NCBI GenBank assembly: GCA_025060195.1
Contig: JANXCQ010000010.1
Location: forward strand, 62,001 to 126,000
Source of the DNA: Gemmatales bacterium
GTDB lineage: Bacteria > Planctomycetota > Planctomycetia > Gemmatales > HRBIN36
Reading direction: 5' to 3'
DNA: 64,000 nucleotides
Below the pieces are notes generated by a model. That model ran no database searches and was not told the origin of the DNA. It was given only the letters and a program-made list of their open reading frames with translations. This document shows positions 16,647-27,600 of this stretch, in pieces. The first letter of the stretch is position 1; each line of letters begins with the position of its first letter. The position numbers and the translations under genes were made by a program.

Positions 16647-17554
16647 GGGCTCCCTCCGTGAATTCGGCGGTAGATCTGTTCCAGACCGACGGGTTCCAGG
16701 CGCAAGTCTTCGACGGGCAACTCGGCTAGCCAACGCAGTAACGGTTGGAGCGAACCGCGCACGCGCCAGCTGTAGTAAGGCCGACCATCTTCCTCCGGCA
16801 CCACGCTCACCACAGGACAAGGCTCGGTCAGCGGTCGCGCCAACCGTACCCGAACCCGTCGGTATTCTGCCAAGGCACTGACACGTTCTAGTGCCGCCAA
16901 GCGGCCTTGTTTCAGGATGGCCACCCGATCACACACCGCTTCCACTTCGCTGAGCACATGCGAGGAGAACAAGATGGTTCGTCCCGCACTGCGCCATTGC
17001 CGCAACAGCACCAGGAATTCTTCGCGCATGGCCGGGTCGAGCGTGTTCGTCGGCTCGTCCAGGATTAGAATAGGCGTTTGCGCGGTCAGCACGCTGATCA
17101 AGGCCAGCTTATGTTTCATGCCGGAGGAAAGCGTGCGTATGGGACGTTGCAAATCCAAAGCGAAGCGCGCAGCCAACTGCTCGACATTCCCGGTCCATTC
17201 CGAACTCGACATCCCCTCTCCATGCCTTTGCTGGCAAGCCCGCAGCGCCGCCAGGAAATCCAGAAACTGCCGACCTGTGAGGTTCTCATAGAGGCGCAAC
17301 TCTCCTGGCAGATACGCTACGCGCCGCCGAACCTCGACGCTCTGCCGCCAACAATCCCATCCCGCTACGTGAGCATGTCCCGAAGTCGGACGTAAAAAGC
17401 CGAGCAATAACCGAATGGCCGTTGTTTTGCCCGAACCATTCGGACCGAGTAAACCCACAATCTCCCCCTCGTTGACCTGCAAACTCAGCCCGTCCAACGC
17501 CACCACGCTGCCGTAGCTTTTGGTCAAACTTTTCGTCTCGATTATCACACTCAT
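16643..17554 (-). CDS. ABC transporter ATP-binding protein
   Basis: 303-aa ATPase partner of the permease. Walker A is GPNGSGKTT near residue 36, the signature LSSGMKHKLALI, Walker B ILILDEPTNTLDP and the H-loop SSHVLSEVEAVCDR. The C-terminal 75 residues form an extra domain (RVRVRLARPLTEP.. LEQIYRRIHGG) common in ABC-2 exporters. ATG 17554 (MSVIIETKSLTKSYG) fits the family start; the frame opens at 17629 without added similarity. Probably transcribed with the permease. Confidence 0.93.
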   Translation of the reverse strand: MSVIIETKSLTKSYGSVVALDGLSLQVNEGEIVGLLGPNGSGKTTAIRLLLGFLRPTSGHAHVAGWDCWRQSVEVRRRVAYLPGELRLYENLTGRQFLDFLAALRACQQRHGEGMSSSEWTGNVEQLAARFALDLQRPIRTLSSGMKHKLALISVLTAQTPILILDEPTNTLDPAMREEFLVLLRQWRSAGRTILFSSHVLSEVEAVCDRVAILKQGRLAALERVSALAEYRRVRVRLARPLTEPCPVVSVVPEEDGRPYYSWRVRGSLQPLLRWLAELPVEDLRLEPVGLEQIYRRIHGGSP

Positions 17555-17794
17555 TGTTAGCTCGTCATTGTTGTTAAGCTGCTTCTCTCGACGAAAGCTC
17601 TCAGTTATCTTAAGGCAGCAGCGAGACAATTCCTGGGATAGTTATTCCAGTTTGGTGCCCGTTTGCAATAATAGCAGGATGGCGTAGCAGCGTGAAAACT
17701 GGACTCAGCACGAACATCGCCGATCCTGGCCGACTTCAACTAGGTCGGGACCAAGCTCGATAAATAAAAATGCTCGAAAAACTGGGAGTACATC

Positions 17795-18670
17795 ATGAAT
17801 CGGCGCGAATTCGTCGCTACGGGATTAGCTGGACTAAGCGTCTTGGGTATTTCGTCGAAGGCCGCATGGAGCCAATCGCCGAATACTTCGCTACCGCCCG
17901 CGCGGTTTCAATTAGGTATCGTCACCTACAACATCGCGGCCACGTGGGACCTGCCGACGATCTTGCGAGTGTGTCGCAATGTGGGACTGTCGGCGGTCGA
18001 ATTACGGACGACGCACGCCCACGGCGTCGAACCCGATCTTCCCCCGGCCAAACGTGCCGAGGTCCGCAAACAGTTTGCCGATAGCGGCATCGTCTTTTGG
18101 GGCAGCGGTACGGTATGCGAATTCCATTCTCCCGACGCGAGCGTGGTGCGAAGGAACATTGAAATCTGCAAGCGTTTTGTCGATCTTGTGGCCGACTTGG
18201 GCGGCAAAGGCGTGAAAGTGCGACCCAATGCTTTGCCTAAGGAAGTGCCCATCGAAAAGACGCTTGAGCAAATCGGCAAAGCCTTGCGGGAATGCGGTAA
18301 GTCGGCTGCGGACCGCGGCATCGAAATCTGGCTCGAAGTGCATGGTCCCGGGACTTCTCACCCGCCGCACGTTCGGACGATCATGGAACATTGCGGGGCG
18401 CCCAACGTCGGCATCACCTGGAACTCGAACCAGAGCGACATCAAGGACGGCTCCGTTCGCGAGTATTTCGAATTGCTACGCCCCTGGCTCAAATCTTGCC
18501 ACATTAACGAGCTTTACTCCAACTATCCCTGGCGCGAATTGTTCGGCCTGCTACGCCAATGCGGTTATGACCGCTACACTCTAGCCGAGATTCCCGGCAT
18601 GCCCGACGTCGCCAGCGGCGAACGCCTCCTACGTTACTACAAGGCCCTTTGGCAGGAACTCATTGGCTAG
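17795..18670 (+). CDS. Tat-exported sugar phosphate isomerase/epimerase-like TIM-barrel protein
   Basis: Begins MNRREFVATGLAGLSVLGISSKAAWSQ, a twin-arginine leader, so the folded protein should be exported. The mature part is an AP-endonuclease-2-type TIM barrel: FQLGIVTYNIAATWDLPTILRVCRNVGLSAVELRTTHAHG, GKGVKVRPNAL, IWLEVHGPGTSHPPHVRTIMEHC, VGITWNSNQSDIKDG, SCHINELYSNYPWRELF and YTLAEIPGMPD, placing Glu, His and Asp at the expected metal-site strands. GGGAG lies 6 bp before the ATG. The sugar or polyol substrate is unknown. Confidence 0.88.
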   Translation: MNRREFVATGLAGLSVLGISSKAAWSQSPNTSLPPARFQLGIVTYNIAATWDLPTILRVCRNVGLSAVELRTTHAHGVEPDLPPAKRAEVRKQFADSGIVFWGSGTVCEFHSPDASVVRRNIEICKRFVDLVADLGGKGVKVRPNALPKEVPIEKTLEQIGKALRECGKSAADRGIEIWLEVHGPGTSHPPHVRTIMEHCGAPNVGITWNSNQSDIKDGSVREYFELLRPWLKSCHINELYSNYPWRELFGLLRQCGYDRYTLAEIPGMPDVASGERLLRYYKALWQELIG

Positions 18671-18741
18671 GTTTCTGGCAGTCGGCGGCTTCCGCGCTAG
18701 AAACCAGTATCGCATTCTCACCAGTCCACATTTAGCAAGAC

Positions 18742-19320
18742 ATGACCTGGCACTTTACAGTCTATTGCGGTTCCCGCTCGGGCAAACGCCCCGAGTATGC
18801 TGAAGCTGCACGCCAACTGGGACGCGTCTTGGCCGAGAAGGGCGTGACGCTGATTTACGGCGGCGGGCATGTGGGTCTTATGGGCGTGCTGGCAGATGAA
18901 ATGTTGTGCCACGGGGGAACCGTCATCGGCATCATCCCCGAAAGCCTCGTGGAGAGCGAGTTAGCCCATACGGGTCTGAAAGAACTCCATATCGTTCCCA
19001 CTATGCACGCACGCAAAGCATTGATGGCCCAAAAGGCTGACGCGTTTCTCGCGCTGCCCGGCGGGTACGGCACCGTCGAAGAGTTCTTTGAAATGGTGAC
19101 GTGGCGCCTGCTCAAGCTTCATTACAAGCCTATCGGCCTGTTTAACGTCGCTGGGTATTATGACGCCCTGCTTGCCTGGATCGAACACGCCTTTGCGGAG
19201 GATTTTATCGCTCCGAAATATCGCGAGTTATTCTTTGTGGAGAGCGATGCGACGCGGTTGGTCGAACGCTTACTCGAGGCCGTGCGGACTAATGGCGGAA
19301 CAGAAACTCCTTCGAGTTGA
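18742..19320 (+). CDS. LOG-family protein (TIGR00730), nucleoside monophosphate phosphoribohydrolase-like
   Basis: 192-aa Rossmann-like enzyme of the family that cleaves cytokinin riboside or other nucleoside 5'-monophosphates. The phosphate loop is VYCGSRSGKRPEY, followed by LIYGGGHVGLMGVLAD, the catalytic Arg region (MHARKALMAQKADAFLALPGGYGTVEEFFEMVTW) and the PGGYGTxxE motif. The last 32 bp overlap the convergent DUF1549 gene. The physiological substrate in bacteria outside plant contexts is usually unclear. Confidence 0.92.
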   Translation: MTWHFTVYCGSRSGKRPEYAEAARQLGRVLAEKGVTLIYGGGHVGLMGVLADEMLCHGGTVIGIIPESLVESELAHTGLKELHIVPTMHARKALMAQKADAFLALPGGYGTVEEFFEMVTWRLLKLHYKPIGLFNVAGYYDALLAWIEHAFAEDFIAPKYRELFFVESDATRLVERLLEAVRTNGGTETPSS

Positions 19321-21820
19321 GCAGCGCCCAATGCACGTCTTCCCAGGCTTTACGCTTATCCGAGCTCTTTTCGACATGCTGCAGCGCTGCTTGCACTTCC
19401 GCTGTTTCGGGCCGACGCGATAACGTGCTCAGATAAAGTTCCTCAAGGATTTGCTCCGGCAGCAGGTTCTGGGCCAGAAGTTGACCCAAGCGGTTATTCG
19501 GTTCACGCAATTTCTGATGAATCGTCGGGCCGTTGATCAGTTGCAACGCTTGGGCCAAGTTGCTTTCGCTTTCGCGCTCACATTCACACGACAATTCCCG
19601 CGCGGGCTGACCGAAGGTCTTGAGGAAAACGTGATTCACCTCACCATCCGGCAACTGTACGGCGCGTGTACCCAACGGCAGACCGGCGAATCTCTCGGGT
19701 ACGCCCGTCGCTTGACTGATGGCATCGAGGAGCACTTCCGCAGGAAGCAGTTTCGGATAACAATGCGAGAAATAACGCTGATCGTCGCGGTTCCGCTCGT
19801 TGGTCTGCGCGCTGAGTTGGTAAGTACGCGAATTGAGAATCAAACGGATGATGTGCTTGGCGTCAAAACCGTGTTCGAGAAATTCCCGCGCTAACGCCTC
19901 TAGCAATTCATCATGGCTCGCAGGGTTGGAATCGCGGAAATCATCGGCAGGTTCGACAATGCCACGACCAAACAAATGGTACCAGATACGATTCACCAGT
20001 GCCTTGGCCACGAACGGATTGCTTTTATCAGTCAACCACCGCGCCAGGATTTCGCGCCGATCCGCCGGCTCGTCAGAGAGCGGCGCTTGGTCGAGCACCT
20101 TGGGCCGCACCGGCTGATTGGTGCGCGGATGCACCACTTCGCCACTGCGATCCAGGTAAACAAACTCCGCCCCAGAAGCGGGCCTACCCGATGCAAGGTC
20201 GTTGAGTGGATCATTTTTTAGTTTGACACGGGCAAAGAACGCGGCTAGACCGTAATAGTCGTCCTGCGTCCAACGCTCAAACGGATGGTTATGACACTTG
20301 GCACACTGCATGCGCACGCCCAGGAACAACTGAGCGGTGGTCTCGGCCAAGATCGTTGGGTCTCGACTCACCCGGTAATAGTTGGCGGCAGGGCTGGTAT
20401 AAGTGCTGCCCGAGGCGGTGAGGAGTTCCGTGATCACTTCGTTCCACGGCCGGTTAGACGCGATCTGAGCCCGCAACCAGGCTTGGAACTTAAACACGCC
20501 GTCCAGTTGCATTGTCTTCCGATTGGCCCGCAGCACATCCGCCCATTTGAGCGTCCAGTAATCCGCGTATTCGGGCCGCTCCAGGACACGGTCGATGAGT
20601 TTACTTCGCTTGGCAGGGTCGCGGTCGTCGAGGAAGGCCCGGACTTCTTCCGCCGTGGGCAGGATGCCGCAAACATCGAGATAGACGCGGCGAATAAACT
20701 CGGCATCCGTGCACAAGTCCGAGGGCGGAATCTGCAGCCGCTTGAGCTTCGCAAATACCAGGCGATCCACCAAATTGTTTTCCGGCACGTTGGGCCAGGC
20801 GAATTGGGGGTCGGGACGCAACAAAGCCAGACGCACCGTGACCATGGTTTCCAAATAACGGACTAATATCGCCACCTCGCCCGGATATTTGAATTGCACG
20901 TGGCCCTGACGGTCCACAGTGGCGATGGTTTCGTCGCTGGAGCTGAACACACTCAAAGGCGTAACATCGCGGCGTGAGCCGTCGCTGAAATACGCCAGCA
21001 CGGCCAATTGTTGCGTTTGTCCGGGCCACAGAAGCGTTCGCGACCCAGGCAACACCTCGAGGCGTTCCAAACGGGGCAAACGACCCGCATCTTCTGGCTG
21101 CATGCCTTCGGCAATCCACTGGCGGATTATTTCGTAAGTGATGAGTCCCGGAGCGAAACGCTGGCCTCCTTCATGAGGCACGCGGCCCGAACCTTTGAGC
21201 AGGAGCAGGCTCAGCTCGGGCTGGAGCAGATTCGTGCGTCGGCCGTTCATGTCGCGCGTCAGTTGAACATAATCGGAATCCGGGTCGTAGCCGCGGAGGC
21301 TCAGTTTGAAACCGTTTTTCCCATTGGGCGTGCCATGACAAGCCCCCATGTTGCAACCGGCCACGTTGAACGCCGCGATCACCTCCTGGCGAAAGCTAAT
21401 CGGAGGTCGCACTTCGACTTGTTCGACACGAAGAGGCACACTGGCTCGCACGGAACCGAATTCGACGTGGATCTTCCCCGTTCCATCGGCTAAGGGCGTT
21501 ACCACGCCCGTGTCGCTGATCCGTGCGAGATTTGTCGGTTCGATCTGATAACGCACGGCGCGGGTCAGGTCGCGCACTGCGCCCTGAGCATATTCTCCCG
21601 TTACCACAAGTTGTTGACGGTCGCGGCCATGACGCAATACGACCTCGCTGGGCAGAATGACCAGACGCGAAGGGGCTTCGCTTCCGCTGTCATTAGCACT
21701 TACTGAGTTCGCATGGAGAGTATCTGAACCAGCAGGCTGTGGTACGGGTAAACCAAAGTAGCCCGCGATCGCGTAGGCCAGCACTGCAAGCAACGGAAGT
21801 AACCGGGTTCGGCTCCGCAT
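19289..21820 (-). CDS. DUF1549/DUF1553 secreted protein with Big-like domains
   Basis: 843-aa planctomycete cytochrome-associated family. After a signal peptide (LLPLLAVLAYAIAGYFGLP) come a Big2-type bacterial Ig-like domain (VTGEYAQGAVRDLTRAVRYQ..GVVTPLADGTGKI), the CNMGACHG segment with a CxxxCH pattern, a second Ig-like stretch (QLAVLAYFSDGSRRDVTPLSVFSSSDETIATV), DUF1549 (NLVDRLVFAKLKRLQIPPS to QLFLGVRMQCAKCHNHPFERWTQDDYY, with CAKCH) and C-terminal DUF1553 (NPFVAKALVNRIWYHLFGRGIVEPADDF, ending SKEFLFRH). GGAGAAG precedes ATG 21820. These genes normally pair with DUF1501, but none is adjacent here. Confidence 0.93.
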   Translation of the reverse strand: MRSRTRLLPLLAVLAYAIAGYFGLPVPQPAGSDTLHANSVSANDSGSEAPSRLVILPSEVVLRHGRDRQQLVVTGEYAQGAVRDLTRAVRYQIEPTNLARISDTGVVTPLADGTGKIHVEFGSVRASVPLRVEQVEVRPPISFRQEVIAAFNVAGCNMGACHGTPNGKNGFKLSLRGYDPDSDYVQLTRDMNGRRTNLLQPELSLLLLKGSGRVPHEGGQRFAPGLITYEIIRQWIAEGMQPEDAGRLPRLERLEVLPGSRTLLWPGQTQQLAVLAYFSDGSRRDVTPLSVFSSSDETIATVDRQGHVQFKYPGEVAILVRYLETMVTVRLALLRPDPQFAWPNVPENNLVDRLVFAKLKRLQIPPSDLCTDAEFIRRVYLDVCGILPTAEEVRAFLDDRDPAKRSKLIDRVLERPEYADYWTLKWADVLRANRKTMQLDGVFKFQAWLRAQIASNRPWNEVITELLTASGSTYTSPAANYYRVSRDPTILAETTAQLFLGVRMQCAKCHNHPFERWTQDDYYGLAAFFARVKLKNDPLNDLASGRPASGAEFVYLDRSGEVVHPRTNQPVRPKVLDQAPLSDEPADRREILARWLTDKSNPFVAKALVNRIWYHLFGRGIVEPADDFRDSNPASHDELLEALAREFLEHGFDAKHIIRLILNSRTYQLSAQTNERNRDDQRYFSHCYPKLLPAEVLLDAISQATGVPERFAGLPLGTRAVQLPDGEVNHVFLKTFGQPARELSCECERESESNLAQALQLINGPTIHQKLREPNNRLGQLLAQNLLPEQILEELYLSTLSRRPETAEVQAALQHVEKSSDKRKAWEDVHWALLNSKEFLFRH

Positions 21821-21995
21821 GGCTGCTTCTCCACTTAGGCGGGATGCGCCGAAGCACTACCGACGCGTGGTTTGGGCGGGAAGGTTAGGGCGCAATAGGG
21901 TCTGGGCTTATTGTACAGAAACGGGTTCAGCCAAATCAAGATCAAAATTAGGCCAGTTAGCTAAGAGGCCGTGCGCATCGGAAGTTGTGGCCGTA

Positions 21996-24170
21996 CTAAG
22001 AGCGTTCCACAACCAGCACATGAGCCGGCTCAAACTGCGGATCGAGGCGAACGTAGTTTTCAGAACCGTGCCAATGCCAAACTGAATCGGTCAAGACGTC
22101 GTGTACGCGGAAATGGGCGCCTTCCGGCAAGCCCAATTCCGACAAACGCAACCGCGTCAGCCCCTCCTGCACGTGATGAGGGTCAAGATTGACGACGACG
22201 AGCACCACATCGCGGAAATCGGCCGTGGCTTTGCTGTAACAAAGTAGCTGCTCGTTGGTGGTCTCATGGAAACGCAGGTTCCGCAGGTAATGCAAAGCGG
22301 GATGCTGTTTGCGTGTTCGATTGAGCCGGGCAATGAAATCCTTGATGTTACCCGGCGCATTCCGGTCGCGCCATTTGATTTCATACTTTTCGGAGTTGAG
22401 ATATTCCTCACTCCCGGGACGCAGCGGGGTGTTTTCACAGAACTCGTAACCGCTATAGATGCCGTAAAGCGGCGAGAGTGTGGCGGCCAAGACGAATCGG
22501 ATTTTGAAAGCGGGTCGGCCCCCGGTTTGCAAGTATTCCGTCAAGATGTCGGGAGTGTTGGGCCAGAACGAGGGACGAAAATACTCGACCATTTCGGTCT
22601 GCGTTAGTTCTGTAAGGTATTCGACTAGTTCGCGGCGAGTATTACGCCAGGCGAAATACGTGTACGACTGAGTGAAGCCGACTTTGGCTAACGCCTTCAT
22701 GATTTTCGGCCGCGTGAAGGCCTCAGAAAGAAAAATCACTTGCGGATATTCGCGCTTGATTTCACGAATCAGCCATTGCCAGAAACGAATTGGTTTCGTG
22801 TGTGGGTTGTCCACGCGAAAGATAGACACGCCCTGTTCGATCCAAAACCGCACCACGCGGCGCCATTCATACCAGATTTCGGCCCAGGCCGGACTGTCGA
22901 AGTCGAGTGGATAAATATCCTGATATTTCTTCGGTGGGTTCTCCGCATATTTGATGGTGCCATCGGGGCGACGGCGAAACCAGTCGGGATGCTCGCGGAC
23001 GTAAGGATGATCGGGCGAACATTGAATGGCCAGATCGAGCGCGATTTCCATGCCGAGCTGACGGGCCGACTGCACCAGCTCGCGAAAATCGTCGAGCGTG
23101 CCGAGTTGTGGTTCGATCGCGGTGTGTCCGCCCAGTTCGTTGCCGATTCCCCAGGGCGAGCCAGGATCATCCGGTCCTGCTATGGGACTGTTGTTCTTAC
23201 CTTTGCGGTGGGTTCGGCCGATCGGGTGAATCGGCGGGAAGTATAGCACGTCGAAGCCCAAGGCGTGGAGTTCGGGCAAGAGAGCCATCACGTCGCGGAA
23301 CGTACCATGCCTGCCAGGAACCGGAGAGGCCGAGCGGGGAAATAACTCGTACCACGCCGCGAAACGGGCTAGCACGGGGTCGACGACCACTTGTAGCGGG
23401 GGCGTGTGCACGTTGAAATGGATGCGAGGCTGCCAACGTTCCATCAGCTCGGCTAACTGCGGTTGTTGGGCGAGAGCAACGGCTTGCTCCTCAGGCGCTT
23501 CCTCAAGCTGCTTGGCCCAAGCCAAGAGTCGCTGAGCGACGTCTGAGACTTGAGGATCCTCACGCACTGTAGCCGTGTGGGCCTGACCGTCCGGCGCGGC
23601 GCCGACCACGGGAGAGCGAAAATTATGCATGGACAATCTCACAGGGGCGGACGTCGGATTCGAGCGGAACGCATCCCCTGAATTGCAATTCAGGATGTGC
23701 GCCGCCGTTTGACGCATCCAAGCGGCACCTTCCAGCAGGTCGCTATGCACTGATTGGCCGTCGGCAACTTTGCGGACCAGCCCTTGGAGCCAGGAACGAA
23801 ACGTGTCTGTCCAGGCGCACAATGTGTAATCATAAAGCCCCAGCTGCGTGAGAGGAAACTCGGCGCGATAGCGGTCGTTGCCGAGCGGTTGCATGGGGAC
23901 TTCGTGCCAGTCGCGTTCGCGTTCATGGCGATAAAGAAGCCGAACAGCCAAAACATCATGTCCTTCGCGAAATACGTCGGCTTCGACGGTCAGTACATCC
24001 CCGAGTTCGCGTTTGATGGGATAGCGTCCGCCCTCTACGCTCGGACGAATGTCCTCGAAGAATATGCGCGCCTCGTGGCACCATCGCATCTGGGGGGTAG
24101 GTCGGGCGCGAAGCGACTGAGCGTCGAGTTTAATAGGCCTCGGAGGAGAGTCAGGCGGATAGATCGTCAT
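21996..24170 (-). CDS. glgE: Alpha-1,4-glucan:maltose-1-phosphate maltosyltransferase (GH13_3)
   Basis: Cytoplasmic enzyme that extends alpha-1,4-glucan using maltose 1-phosphate from the trehalose route. 724 aa, slightly long. The N domain begins RIFFEDIRPSVEGGRYPIKRELGD; an insert-rich region follows. The catalytic barrel carries AWYELFPRS, LYFPPIHPIGRTHRKGKNN, the nucleophile Asp454 in IFRVDNPHTKPI and the acid/base Glu483 in FLSEAFTRPKIM. Their 29-residue spacing matches the D394/E423 pair of the characterised Streptomyces enzyme. YGIYSGYEFCENTPL follows. The start overlaps the previous gene by 20 bp. No trehalose synthase or maltokinase gene lies nearby, so the pathway must be completed elsewhere. 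Confidence 0.95.
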   Translation of the reverse strand: MTIYPPDSPPRPIKLDAQSLRARPTPQMRWCHEARIFFEDIRPSVEGGRYPIKRELGDVLTVEADVFREGHDVLAVRLLYRHERERDWHEVPMQPLGNDRYRAEFPLTQLGLYDYTLCAWTDTFRSWLQGLVRKVADGQSVHSDLLEGAAWMRQTAAHILNCNSGDAFRSNPTSAPVRLSMHNFRSPVVGAAPDGQAHTATVREDPQVSDVAQRLLAWAKQLEEAPEEQAVALAQQPQLAELMERWQPRIHFNVHTPPLQVVVDPVLARFAAWYELFPRSASPVPGRHGTFRDVMALLPELHALGFDVLYFPPIHPIGRTHRKGKNNSPIAGPDDPGSPWGIGNELGGHTAIEPQLGTLDDFRELVQSARQLGMEIALDLAIQCSPDHPYVREHPDWFRRRPDGTIKYAENPPKKYQDIYPLDFDSPAWAEIWYEWRRVVRFWIEQGVSIFRVDNPHTKPIRFWQWLIREIKREYPQVIFLSEAFTRPKIMKALAKVGFTQSYTYFAWRNTRRELVEYLTELTQTEMVEYFRPSFWPNTPDILTEYLQTGGRPAFKIRFVLAATLSPLYGIYSGYEFCENTPLRPGSEEYLNSEKYEIKWRDRNAPGNIKDFIARLNRTRKQHPALHYLRNLRFHETTNEQLLCYSKATADFRDVVLVVVNLDPHHVQEGLTRLRLSELGLPEGAHFRVHDVLTDSVWHWHGSENYVRLDPQFEPAHVLVVERS

Positions 24171-24591
24171 CGGTCAACTGCAACGAGGCGAGAATAGCGC
24201 GGAGCACCGGCTCCGATTGCTCCAATTCCAGGTCATTGGATTGACACATAATAAGCACCGTGGCCCGGCGAGTGCGAAAACTGCGAATCCAGCAGGTGTT
24301 GGCAAAGTCGAAGCTAACAAAATGCACATTATATCCTTTGGCCCAACGGCGACAGATCTTCTGACGCACGAGTTTATGTTCCAATTCGCGATAGTCTTCC
24401 TGCAAAGCGGCCAACGTAGTCTGCAGCACTTCGTCCACGCTGATTTGCGGCGGATGAACGCTAAGGAGCATGAACGCAGTTTCGGGGCTTTGAACTGAAA
24501 CCATCCAGCCCATGTCCATTTCCGTCTCTTCCAATTCCCAATTATCAGGATATTGGAAGCGAATACCGCACCGTTCAAAAGTTCGAGGCAT
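24151..24591 (-). CDS. DUF1795/PsbP-like small protein upstream of glgE
   Basis: 146-aa protein with no signal peptide. It has the pattern of a small alpha/beta MOG1/PsbP-like fold: FERCGIRFQYPDNWELEETE, WMVSVQSPETAFMLLSVH, TLAALQEDYRELEHKL, YNVHFVSFDFANTCWIRSFRTRRATVLIMCQ and a closing helix EPVLRAILASLQL. GAGG lies 8 bp before ATG 24591. Its last 20 bp overlap the glgE start, suggesting coupled expression. Function unknown; the fold call is tentative. Confidence 0.65.
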   Translation of the reverse strand: MPRTFERCGIRFQYPDNWELEETEMDMGWMVSVQSPETAFMLLSVHPPQISVDEVLQTTLAALQEDYRELEHKLVRQKICRRWAKGYNVHFVSFDFANTCWIRSFRTRRATVLIMCQSNDLELEQSEPVLRAILASLQLTDDDLSA

Positions 24592-24668
24592 GGGTCCATC
24601 CTCACGAGGAATTCATGAGCGTGCTTTTAAACATCGTAGAGCGCCGGCAGGCAAATCGTAGAGCTAAC

Positions 24669-27600
24669 TCAATTCGGGCCCACGACGATCGCATCTGGGC
24701 CTCTGATGAGGGCTCCCATGGCGCGCCAGCGGCGATAGCGCCAATATAGACCTAATGCGGCGCAAATGGCTGCGAACCAGCGTGGTTGCAGGAAGATGGC
24801 CCAAGCTAGAGCCAGGCCTAGCATGATTTCAGGATGGAATCGTACCAAAACCATCCGACTTACTGGCCAGAGGTGAAGCGCGATAAGCACGCAGGTGAGC
24901 GTGATGAGAGCCACTGTTGCAAACCAAGCGTCGGCCTGCTGATGCCAACCGTTGACTTGATGTGCTTCCTCAGGCCAAGCCTCCGCGAGGGACCAACGTT
25001 GACCTACAGCTTGGGCGGCCAGGAACGGACGTATCGGTTTGGGGAACGGTGGGGACGACCGAAAGCTCGGTTGGGACAGTTCGCGACGAATCGGTTCGAA
25101 GCGCGGCGAGGTGGTGAATGCGGACCATTGTTGCCATAAGGGCTGCCAACGCTGAAGCTGGGCGTCTGTTAGGACCGAGACCCGCTTGGGTGCCTGGAGT
25201 AAATCATTCATCCAATTCGCCAACTGAGCCAGCGCTGCCCAATTGTCTCCGAAGCCGAGTTGCGCTTCGCGGCTGAGAAACGAATAAAGCGATTCCGCTA
25301 AGGCCAGTTGCTGCTGTAATGCAGCTTGGGAATGCTCGGCCTGCATGAGTTCACCAGATACTGGGCGCCAGCGCTGGAGCCAGACGCTTGCTAGAGGTTC
25401 GCCTTGCAGACGTGGCAGCGCGGTTTCATGGACCGGGGCGGGTACGTGAAAGATTAGTCGTAAACAGGAAAGGCCGTAGGACGAAACCAAGAGCACGCGA
25501 TAGGCGCCATCAGCGTCGCGGTGCCAAACAACGGGCCGGTCGTTGACAAAGGCGCGGAGTAAGGTCGCAGAGGCTGGGAGTTGCAAGCTCAACAAAGTTC
25601 GCGGCGCGTGAGCAAGATAAGCAGTGAATTGAAGCAGGCGCTGGTCGGGCGCTTGATACCATTCGTCCAGGCAGGCCGCAATCAATTTCACTGATGAGGA
25701 GCGAGATGGCTCATACTGATAAGTAACCGGGGCCGCTTGAGCTTCGCTGGGTAAACGGATGGCTCCGCCCTCTACAAGTGCCTGGTCTGTGCTGATTTCT
25801 CGTGGCCAGTCCATCAAACGGTGCCGCACTTGTTGGGCCTCAGGCAGAGAAAACAGGGGCAACTTGGTTTCTTGGTCAGGAGGCAAGCGGCCCATGATGC
25901 GAAAGCGGACGCTTTGATCGAACCACGAAGCCGACTCGGGAAACTCCACACGAATAGAGTAGCCCCCCTTCTCCGGCAACGGCTGAATGTCCACGGCATG
26001 AAACTCTTCGGAAACAATTCGGGGAGGCGAGCCGGGCCAGTCTCGCACCTGGATGACCACCTGCCGAATGGGACCGCCATTACTGCGGCAATCTACTTGT
26101 GTTTCCCACAGCCCATCGGGAGAACGGCGCCAGGAAGAAGTCAGTTGGGCGGTGTAACGCCCACTTACCGGTTGTATTTCCACTAAGCCACTGAATGGGC
26201 CTCCAGTCGCGTGGAACGTAGCCTGGCTTTCGCTTTGCTGAACCGGCGTAAGTCCCTGAATGTTGAGCAAGCGGAAGCGTACCCGTCCGGAAGCTTGAAG
26301 TTCGAGACGCGCAGGTAAAGCGCGCAAAGCTGGAAAATGCACATTCGGGATGGAGAATGTATGCTGTGGATTGGCGTGGCTCGGAGATATGGTACCGCGG
26401 ATCTGTAGTGTGGTGCGCGATAACTCCGGCCGAAACCAAAGCCGCAGTTGATTGCCTTCTTGTTGCCACTCGGCTAACTGTTCAGAAGTAACGTCCACGA
26501 TACGCAAGTTGGCTGGGATTTGGGCTACAGTAGCCACGGGCAAGGAATCTCCCTCTGCATGCAACTCTGCGCGCCATGTCAACTGAGCCTGGTACCAATC
26601 CAGCTCCAGCGTGGCCGTCGAAGCCACCGTCCCTGAGGCCACTGCGGAAGTCATTTGAATCTGGAATACGGCGCTAGGATGGAACAACTGGAAAAAGTGA
26701 GCCGGTTCTTTAGCAGCAGTCAGCGAGGAGAAGGCGGATTCTGAGTTCAGCCCAAACGCTTTCGGCCAGCGCTTCAGGTCTTCAACCGTGGGTACCCACG
26801 GCTTAGCCCCCGACCATAGAGACACCCGCACCCGCGCTCGTTTGTCCGAGGGACAAACGAACCAGCTACCTCGCCAAGCTGTCTTGTTGTCCGCTAATAT
26901 ATACGGATTACGCATTACGAGTATTTTGCGTCGTGGGACCTGCTGATCCGTGAACTGATCCAGCGCTCTGAGCTGCCCGCTGGCAAAAAGACTCATTGGC
27001 GCGAGCAGGGAATAAGTGGCTAGGAGTTTTTGCCACGGCCACCACAAGCTAGTCACCCTCGGATCTGCCGTATATTGAGCGAGTAAAGTGAACGTTCCGC
27101 GGGCCGGCTCCAGGAATGGAATAGTAGCAATGTGCCTGGCTCCGAGCTTGCTGAGTTGTTCCGCACCAAGGGAAATAGATTGGCCGTTCGCGGCTCGCGC
27201 TTCGAACGACCTGAGAGTAAATCCTTCGGGAATGACTAAACGAATCTCGTTCAGCCGACCGCGCACTACCTGAAATTGACTTACAACATGCCAGCGTAGC
27301 TCGTGGGACTCAGTGTCCAACCGGTGAAATTCTTCGACCGACCACAAAAGGGGTTCCGGATCGGGTAATTGCCAGGTCAAGGTAATTTCCGAGACAGGTC
27401 CCAACTCAGCCTGACCTGTCCAAGTCGCAGCGTTCTTGGGAGACTCGATGCGTCGCCAATGAGCGCGGCCTCGACATTGCCCAAGCTCGACAGTCTGGGC
27501 CAAGCCGGCCAACTGGGCCTGCAATGTGGCAAACGGAAGTGGCTGTGTTTTCCAGTGGAGTCTGCCCTCGGACTCTGTGTTCTGCACGTCCGCTTGTCCT

